From the NCBI RefSeq assembly GCF_001542775.1, contig NZ_CP014145.1, positions 1,984,001 to 2,048,000 of the forward strand: a stretch of DNA of 64,000 bases, given 5' to 3'. Every line of letters begins with the position of its first letter. The stretch's first letter is position 1. The translations under genes and the position numbers were made by a program. Shown here piece by piece: positions 58,807 to 64,000 of the stretch. Source of the DNA: Microterricola viridarii (GTDB lineage: Bacteria; Actinomycetota; Actinomycetes; Actinomycetales; Microbacteriaceae). A model generated the notes under the pieces. It ran no database searches and was not told the origin of the DNA. It was given only the letters and a program-made list of their open reading frames with translations.

Positions 58807-59481
58807 CTACTCCCGGCCATCCTCGAGCGGGATGAGCATGGTGCGGAAGGGACCCGGCGTGGAGTGCAGCTCCCAGATGCGCGAGGCGATGTCGTCGACG
58901 CCGCCCGGCAGCTGAAGTTTGGGAATGCCTCCTGGGATCACGAGCTGGCGGACGCGGATGCCCTCGTCCTCGAGCGCCTCGTGAAGCATCTCGCCATAGG
59001 CGCTCTCGGCCGGGAACGCAACCGACGTTCCGGCGAACCCGGCGCGTGCCTTCACCGAGGTGCCACCGTTGATGAGGATGACGCTGCCCTCGCCCTTCTC
59101 GCGCATTGCCGGCAGCACTGCGCGCACCGCGTGGATGAGGCCGAGCGCTGAGAACTGCAGCGCTTCCAGCGCCAGCTCGGGAGTCAGATCGAGTACCGGC
59201 TTCAGGTACTCGCGAGACGGGAGCGGGCTGTACTGCAGCGTGAGAATCGGGCCCAACTCGACGGCGGCACGCGCGAGCGCGGCCTCAAGTGCCGCTGGCT
59301 CCCGCACGTCCGCGGCGTAGCCACGGGCGCTCACGCCATCCGCTTCGAGCTCGGCGGCCAAGGCGTCAAGCTTCGACTGGTCCCTGGAGATCAGGGCAAC
59401 CGAGAAGCCCACGCGTCCGAACGTGCGGGCGACCGCTGCGCCGAGTCCCGGTCCAGCTCCGATGATTGCGATGACGGGCAT
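58807..59481 (-). CDS. SDR-fold protein without the usual Tyr-x-x-x-Lys
   Basis: 224 residues of Rossmann fold. The nucleotide motif IIGAGPGLGAAVARTFGRVGF is near the N-terminus and INGGTSVKARAGFAG holds the usual serine (Ser142). The position expected for Tyr and Lys reads AFPAESAYGEM (155-165), with Phe156 and Ser160 or Glu159 in place of the pair. Dehydrogenase activity is therefore doubtful. It may bind NAD(P) as a regulator. AAGGAAC lies upstream of the ATG. Confidence 0.8.
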   Translation of the reverse strand: MPVIAIIGAGPGLGAAVARTFGRVGFSVALISRDQSKLDALAAELEADGVSARGYAADVREPAALEAALARAAVELGPILTLQYSPLPSREYLKPVLDLTPELALEALQFSALGLIHAVRAVLPAMREKGEGSVILINGGTSVKARAGFAGTSVAFPAESAYGEMLHEALEDEGIRVRQLVIPGGIPKLQLPGGVDDIASRIWELHSTPGPFRTMLIPLEDGRE

Positions 59482-59610
59482 TGTGAGTTCCTTCGGCGAT
59501 GACGGCGGCTTGGGTTCCCGAAAGCCTACCGGGGCGCGGCCAGGTGGGCGGCGCGGCTCAGCGGTCCAGATCCGGCCCTGGTCCCGGCAACCGCGCGATA
59601 CCGTGAATAC

Positions 59611-60195
59611 ATGGCCGAAATCGAAGGACTCGACGAATTGCTGACAGCGCTGAACGCCGGAGTGACGATTCCCGGTGGTTCGCCACACCACGCGGCCATG
59701 CACGCCGCGAGTCAGGAGTCGTTGCGCATCACCGCCGAGCTCAACGGGCGCTACCACTCCCCGGATGGCGTCAGGGCGCTGATGAGCGAGCTGATCGGGC
59801 ACGAGGTCCCCGAGTCGTTCACTCTCTTCCCGCCGTTCAGCGCCGACTTCGGCAAGAACATCCGTTTCGGTGCGGATGTGTTCGTCAACAGCGGCTGCCG
59901 ATTCCAGGATCAGGGCGGCATCGACATCGGCGAGGGATCCCTCATCGGCCACAACGCCGTCATCACGACGTTGAACCACGACATGGCGCCGAGCCGTCGG
60001 GCCGACATGCACCCGGCGCGAGTGGTGATCGGCCGGGGCGTGTGGTTCGGGGCCAACGTGACGGTACTGCCGGGCGTGACGATCGGCGATGGAGCCGTGG
60101 TCGGCGCGGGAGCCGTTGTCACGAAGGATGTGGCCCCGCTGGCCGTGGTCGTTGGCGTGCCAGCGAAGCAGGTGGGCACGGTGTCGGACGACTGA
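59611..60195 (+). CDS. Sugar O-acetyltransferase (LacA/Maa-like)
   Basis: 194 residues. It has the N-terminal maltose-acetyltransferase-like helix region ([20 protein letters not shown]) and a left-handed beta helix of hexapeptide repeats ([20 protein letters not shown], then [32 protein letters not shown]), with the His residue of [17 protein letters not shown] in the active-site zone. It transfers acetyl from acetyl-CoA to a sugar. ATG start. Confidence 0.92.
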   Translation: MAEIEGLDELLTALNAGVTIPGGSPHHAAMHAASQESLRITAELNGRYHSPDGVRALMSELIGHEVPESFTLFPPFSADFGKNIRFGADVFVNSGCRFQDQGGIDIGEGSLIGHNAVITTLNHDMAPSRRADMHPARVVIGRGVWFGANVTVLPGVTIGDGAVVGAGAVVTKDVAPLAVVVGVPAKQVGTVSDD

Positions 60196-60256
60196 TCGGC
60201 GCTTCAGACGTGCCCCTTCGTCGGCTCGAACCGCCGAAGCCGGACCGCCGGGAGGG

Positions 60257-60661
60257 TCAGGCGGTCTCGCGCGGCGGGTTGTGCATGAACTCAATCCGGA
60301 TGCCGTTGTCGTCCTCGACGAAGGAGGCGTAGTACCGGTCCGTGAACCGGGGGTACTCCTTCGGGTCGCGCACAACCGTCCAGCCGGTGTCGGTCGCGAT
60401 CCGATGCAGGCGGTCCACCTCCGCGCGCGAGCCGACGGCAAAAGCCAGGTGCTGCCACCCGACTCGCCCGTGACGGTGCGGCCCAGTACCCGGATCTCGA
60501 GCCGGCAGCAGGATGAGCTCCGGCTCTCCGTCCAGGTTCCAGGAGACCGACCCGTTGGCGTCGTACCGGGCGAATCCGAGCGCCGTCAGCACAGGGTCGA
60601 ACTGGGTGACCGCGCGCGGCACGTCGTCGACCGTGATGCCGAGATGATCAAAAATGGGCAT
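60257..60661 (-). CDS. VOC superfamily protein
   Basis: 134 residues with two beta-alpha-beta-beta-beta units of the glyoxalase/bleomycin-resistance fold (DHLGITVDDVPRAVTQFDPVLTALGFARY, then HLAFAVGSRAEVDRLHRIAT, then SFVEDDNGIRIEFMHN). The metal-site positions fit an extradiol-dioxygenase-like or glyoxalase-like role. Substrate unknown. Confidence 0.87.
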   Translation of the reverse strand: MPIFDHLGITVDDVPRAVTQFDPVLTALGFARYDANGSVSWNLDGEPELILLPARDPGTGPHRHGRVGWQHLAFAVGSRAEVDRLHRIATDTGWTVVRDPKEYPRFTDRYYASFVEDDNGIRIEFMHNPPRETA

Positions 60662-60700
60662 GAGCAGACGCTACCGGATGCATCCGCCGCGGCCCTCGAT

Positions 60701-60740
60701 AAGTCCCGCGGCCCCCGATAAATCCGGTGCCGCGGGACTT
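60701..60740. repeat. Inverted repeat between the VOC and ychF genes
   Basis: Perfect 12-base arms AAGTCCCGCGGC / GCCGCGGGACTT. A second possible pairing, GGCCCCCGA (60710-60718) with TCGGGGGCC (60742-60750), overlaps it, so two mutually exclusive folds exist. No function is clear. Confidence 0.5.
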
Positions 60741-60781
60741 TTCGGGGGCCGCGAGCGCGAAGCGAGCGTGCGAACACCGGA

Positions 60782-60813
60782 ACGGCCCCACCTGCCGAAG
60801 CAGACGGGGCCGT
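60782..60813 (-). terminator. Terminator downstream of ychF
   Basis: Arms ACGGCCCC / GGGGCCGT with an inner CTGC-CGAA-GCAG hairpin. It lies about 20 bases beyond the ychF stop; the minus-strand exit is weakly T-rich. Confidence 0.65.
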
Positions 60814-60831
60814 GCCAGAAGCGAAAATGAA

Positions 60832-61905
60832 CTAGACGTTGAAGCGGAACTCCACGACGTCGCCGTCCTGCATGACGTATTCCTTGCCCTCCATGCGGGC
60901 CTTGCCCTTGGAACGAGCCTCGGCGACCGAGCCGGTCTCGACGAGGTCCTCAAAGGAGATGACCTCGGCCTTGATGAAGCCGCGCTCGAAGTCGGTGTGG
61001 ATGACGCCGGCAGCCTGCGGGGCCTTGGCACCCTTGGGGATGGTCCAGGCGCGGGTCTCTTTCGGACCAGCGGTGAGGTAGGTCTGCAGGCCGAGGGTGT
61101 CGAAGCCGATGCGGGCGAGCTGGTTGAGGCCGGACTCGGTCTGACCGGTCGAGGCGAGCATCTCGGCGGCATCCTCGTCGTCCAGGTCGATCAGCTCGGA
61201 CTCGAGCTTGGCGTCCAGGAAGATGGCCTTGGCCGGGGCGACGAGGGCGGCCAGCTCGGCGAGCTTGGCGTCATCCTGCAGCACAGCCTCGTCAACGTTG
61301 AAGACGTAGATGAAGGGCTTGGCCGTCAGCAGGCCAAGCTCCTTGATGGGCTCGAGGTCGACGGATGCCGCAGACAGCGGGGTTCCGGCGTTCAGCACGT
61401 CGCGGGCCTCGTTGGCGGCCACGAGCACCTCCGGGCCGAGCTTCTTGCCCTTGATCTCCTTCTCGAAGCGCGGGATCGCCTTCTCGAGGGTCTCCAGGTC
61501 GGCGAGGATCAGCTCGGTGTTGATGGTCTCCATGTCGCCGGCCGGGTTGACCTTGCCGTCGACGTGCACCACGTCGGAGTCGGCGAAGCCGCGCACGACC
61601 TGCGCGATGGCGTCGGCCTCGCGGATGTTGGCGAGGAACTTGTTGCCTAGGCCCTCACCCTCGCTGGCGCCGCGCACGATGCCGGCGATGTCGACGAACG
61701 ACACCGCAGCCGGCAGGATGCGCTCGCTGCCGAAGATCTCGGCGAGTTTCTCCAGCCGGGCATCGGGCAGGTTGACGACACCGATGTTGGGCTCGATCGT
61801 GGCGAACGGGTAGTTCGCCGCGAGAACCTGGTTCTTCGTCAGAGCGTTGAAAAGGGTTGACTTGCCGACGTTGGGCAGACCAACGATTCCAATAGTAAGA
61901 GCCAC
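60832..61905 (-). CDS. ychF: Redox-regulated ATPase YchF
   Basis: Obg-family P-loop protein (357 residues) that prefers ATP to GTP and binds ribosomes. Motifs are [16 protein letters not shown], the [29 protein letters not shown] block and the C-terminal TGS domain ([20 protein letters not shown]). The GTG at 61905 gives the family length. It is divergent from the exonuclease gene. Confidence 0.96.
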   Translation of the reverse strand: MALTIGIVGLPNVGKSTLFNALTKNQVLAANYPFATIEPNIGVVNLPDARLEKLAEIFGSERILPAAVSFVDIAGIVRGASEGEGLGNKFLANIREADAIAQVVRGFADSDVVHVDGKVNPAGDMETINTELILADLETLEKAIPRFEKEIKGKKLGPEVLVAANEARDVLNAGTPLSAASVDLEPIKELGLLTAKPFIYVFNVDEAVLQDDAKLAELAALVAPAKAIFLDAKLESELIDLDDEDAAEMLASTGQTESGLNQLARIGFDTLGLQTYLTAGPKETRAWTIPKGAKAPQAAGVIHTDFERGFIKAEVISFEDLVETGSVAEARSKGKARMEGKEYVMQDGDVVEFRFNV

Positions 61906-61977
61906 GGTGGGACAGTCTACCTTTCCCGTGCGCCTCCTTCGAAGCCTGCTGTCACCGACGCGTGAGAGCATGGAATC

Positions 61978-62595
61978 GTGCCCCTAGATTTCACCGCGAT
62001 CGACTTCGAAACCGCCAACTCCTCCTCCGCCTCGGCCTGCTCAGTCGGGCTGGTCAAGGTGCGCGATGGCCGTGTCGTTGACGAGGCGAACTGGTTCATC
62101 AAGCCGGCGCCCCCGCACGACGAATTCATGATGTGGAACACGAAGATCCACGGCATTGTGGCGGCGGATGTCGCCGGCGCCGCCGACTGGGCCGGGCAGC
62201 TGCCCGACCTCCTCGACTTCGTCGACGGCGACCACCTGGTTGCGCACAATGCGAGCTTCGACCTCGGCGTGATCAAAGCGGCCACGATCGCCAGCGGGCT
62301 GGTCGTGCCCGACCTGCGCTACGTCTGCAGTCTGCAGGTGGCGCGGCGCACCTACCACCTGGATTCCTACCGGCTCCCGGTCGCGGCGATGGCGGCCGGC
62401 TTCGAGGACTTCCGGCACCACGACGCCCTCGCCGACGCGGAGGCCTGCGCGGCCATCATCGTTCACGCGGCCGCCCGGCACGAGGCCGAAGATCTGGAGC
62501 GCCTTGCGCACATCACCCGCGTGAAGGTCGGCGTGATCGGGCCGGTCGCCACGGCCGATCACGCCAGCTCGCACGGGCCGATGGCCCTGCAGTAG
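61978..62595 (+). CDS. DEDDh 3'-5' exonuclease (DNA polymerase III epsilon-like)
   Basis: 205 residues. Acidic site motifs are FTAIDFETAN (Asp-x-Glu), VAHNASFDLGVI (Asp) and FRHHDALADAEAC (His and Asp). It resembles stand-alone epsilon-like exonucleases used in proofreading or RNA turnover. The C-terminal ~35 residues are unassigned. GTG start. Confidence 0.9.
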   Translation: MPLDFTAIDFETANSSSASACSVGLVKVRDGRVVDEANWFIKPAPPHDEFMMWNTKIHGIVAADVAGAADWAGQLPDLLDFVDGDHLVAHNASFDLGVIKAATIASGLVVPDLRYVCSLQVARRTYHLDSYRLPVAAMAAGFEDFRHHDALADAEACAAIIVHAAARHEAEDLERLAHITRVKVGVIGPVATADHASSHGPMALQ

Positions 62596-62672
62596 CTGGC
62601 GTTTAGCGGCGGGCTCCCCGGTTGCGCGGTGTCGCAGCGAGCCGTGTCGGTGGCAGCTGATTCACTTGCAAG

Positions 62673-64000
62673 ATGGAACCTCTCTTGATGCTCGTGCTCG
62701 GCCTCCTGCTCGGAGCCGCCGTCGGCGTGATCGCCACCTGGATCTATGCCCGCCGGGGCTCCGCGGGTGCCGCTGCCGGGCTGTCGCCCGAGGTGCTGGC
62801 CGCGCGGCACGCGCTGGAGCTCTCTGAGGTGCGCGCCGCCGCGGCATCCGCCCACGCCGGGCTGCAGGCCGAACTCGCCGCAGCCGATGCCACCGTCGAC
62901 GGCCTGCTCACCCAGATCGAGGCGCAGAAGCTGCAGTTCGGCGAGCTGACCGAGCGGCACCGCGCCGACCGCATCGAGCAGGCCGAGCGGGAGCGCCGCG
63001 AGAGCGCCGTGCTGCAGGCGCTCGGCCCGGTGCGCGAGACGCTCAGCACCATGCAGACCACCGTCACCGAGCTCGAGAAGCAGCGCAGCGAGCAGTTCGG
63101 CTCCCTCGCCGAGCAGCTCAAGCAGGCGCAGCTCTCCGACGAGCAGCTGCGCGGGGCGACCGAGTCGCTGGCCAGCGCGCTGCGCTCCAACAGCACCCGT
63201 GGCGTGTGGGGCGAGACGCAGTTGCGCCGCGTCGTGGAGGCGGCGGGTCTGGCCCAGTACGTCGACTTCGACGTGCAGCAGACGATCACGACGGATGCCG
63301 GAATCGGCCGCCCCGACATGGTGATCCGGCTGCCCGGCGGCAAGTCCATCGCCGTCGACGCGAAGGTGCCGCTGGAGCACTACCTGGAGGCGAGCCAGAT
63401 CTCCGTCACCGCGACCGGCGAGGAGGGGGCGCGCCGCAAGGCGCTCGTCGACCGGCACGTCAAGGCGGTGCGCGGGCACATCGATGCCCTCGCCAAGAAG
63501 ACGTATTGGGAGGGGCTCGACGCCAGCCCGGAGTTCGTGGTCGCGTTCATCCCGAGCGAGTCGCTGCTCTCCTCCGCGCTTGAGGCCGACCCGGCGATCC
63601 TTGAGTACTCCTTCAGCAAGCGGGTCGCCCTCGCCTCCCCGTCAACCTGTGGGCAGTGCTGAAGACCGTCGCCTACACCTGGCAGGAGCAGGCGCTGACG
63701 GATGACGCGAAGAAACTGTTCGAGCTGGGTAAGGCGCTCTACGCGCGCCTTGGAACGCTGAGCACGCACGCCGATGGGCTCCGCAAGGCGATCGAGCGCA
63801 CCGTGGACAGTTACAACAAGTTCGCGAACTCGCTCGAGACCCGCGTGCTCGTCACGGCGCGGCAGTTCCCCGGCATCGACGAGACGAAACTCGACCTGCT
63901 GATCGCGCCCGCCCCGATCCACGAGGTGCCGCGCAAGCTGACCGCCGTCGAGCTGGAGCTGCCCGATGCCGCCGAGGCTGCGCCGGAGCTGGAGCTGCCC
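62673..64000 (+). pseudogene. rmuC: DNA recombination protein RmuC, frameshifted as given and cut by the window edge
   Basis: The RmuC family limits recombination at inverted repeats and has a PD-(D/E)xK-like nuclease core. It starts MEPLLMLVLGLLLGAAVGVIATWIYARR (membrane anchor), then a coiled-coil stretch (SEVRAAAASAHAGLQAELAAAD onward to TELEKQRSEQF). The core shows NSTRGVWGETQLRRVVEAAGL and VIRLPGGKSIAVDAKVPLEHYL. The frame breaks at the C4 run 63637-63640. One more C gives LASPVNLWAVLKTVAYTWQ. The reading continues to the end of the window, so the C-terminus is missing here. Confidence 0.88.
63637..63640. other. Frame break in rmuC
   Basis: C4 run. A fifth C restores ASPVNLWAVLKTVAYTWQ, matching the conserved RmuC core without loss of residues. 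Confidence 0.85.

Overview
The window is high-G+C bacterial chromosome. Gene content and style point to an actinomycete of the family Microbacteriaceae: actinobacterial-type DapD, DapC beside a 7Fe ferredoxin, an NrtR-nadABC-cysteine desulfurase operon, EfeUOB iron uptake, many GTG/TTG starts, and palindromic intergenic repeats. The genus cannot be told from the sequence alone. No rRNA, tRNA, CRISPR array, phage or insertion sequence was seen; this is mostly core and metabolic chromosome.

Layout. 1-10.7 kb: a PIG-V-like mannosyltransferase, three lysine/meso-diaminopimelate genes (dapE, dapD, dapC), a penicillin-acylase-family hydrolase, citrate synthase, a lipoprotein and ferredoxin. 10.7-15.3 kb: a membrane protein with a degenerate PIG-L-like domain, then efeU-efeO-efeB behind a DtxR/IdeR-type iron box. 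15.3-18.8 kb: a lipoprotein, an M23 peptidase and typA. 19-24.4 kb: a peptide ABC transporter operon with a hairpin between the binding-protein gene and the permeases. 24.6-27 kb: a DCC-family oxidoreductase, a CPBP membrane protease, and a DUF559 nuclease-like gene bracketed by two copies of a 62-base palindrome. 27-31.9 kb: glycine cleavage genes gcvT-gcvH-gcvP behind a tandem glycine riboswitch. 31.9-37.8 kb: NrtR with its operators, nadA, nadB, nadC and a cysteine desulfurase. 38-48.3 kb: two MFS exporters, an EamA transporter, a 111-116-base repeat array, small regulators, a quinone oxidoreductase, an ABC-F ATPase, and a GntR/amidohydrolase/MFS catabolic module with paired operators. 48.4-64 kb: mixed single genes, including an ECF sigma factor with a putative anti-sigma partner, Ppx/GppA, YchF, a DEDDh exonuclease and rmuC, which runs off the right edge.

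How the genes connect. DapD, DapC and DapE are successive steps of the succinylase branch of DAP/lysine synthesis and feed peptidoglycan. NadA is an Fe-S enzyme, and the cysteine desulfurase at the end of its operon probably supplies sulfur for its cluster. The glycine riboswitch lets glycine turn on its own breakdown. EfeUOB is set up to be expressed when iron is scarce.

Data quality. Five genes (dapE, the lipoprotein at 8047, the cysteine desulfurase, the ABC-F ATPase and rmuC) carry six reading-frame breaks. Each lies at a run of four G or C, and each is repaired by adding one base to that run. The shared pattern suggests homopolymer sequencing errors rather than real gene decay.
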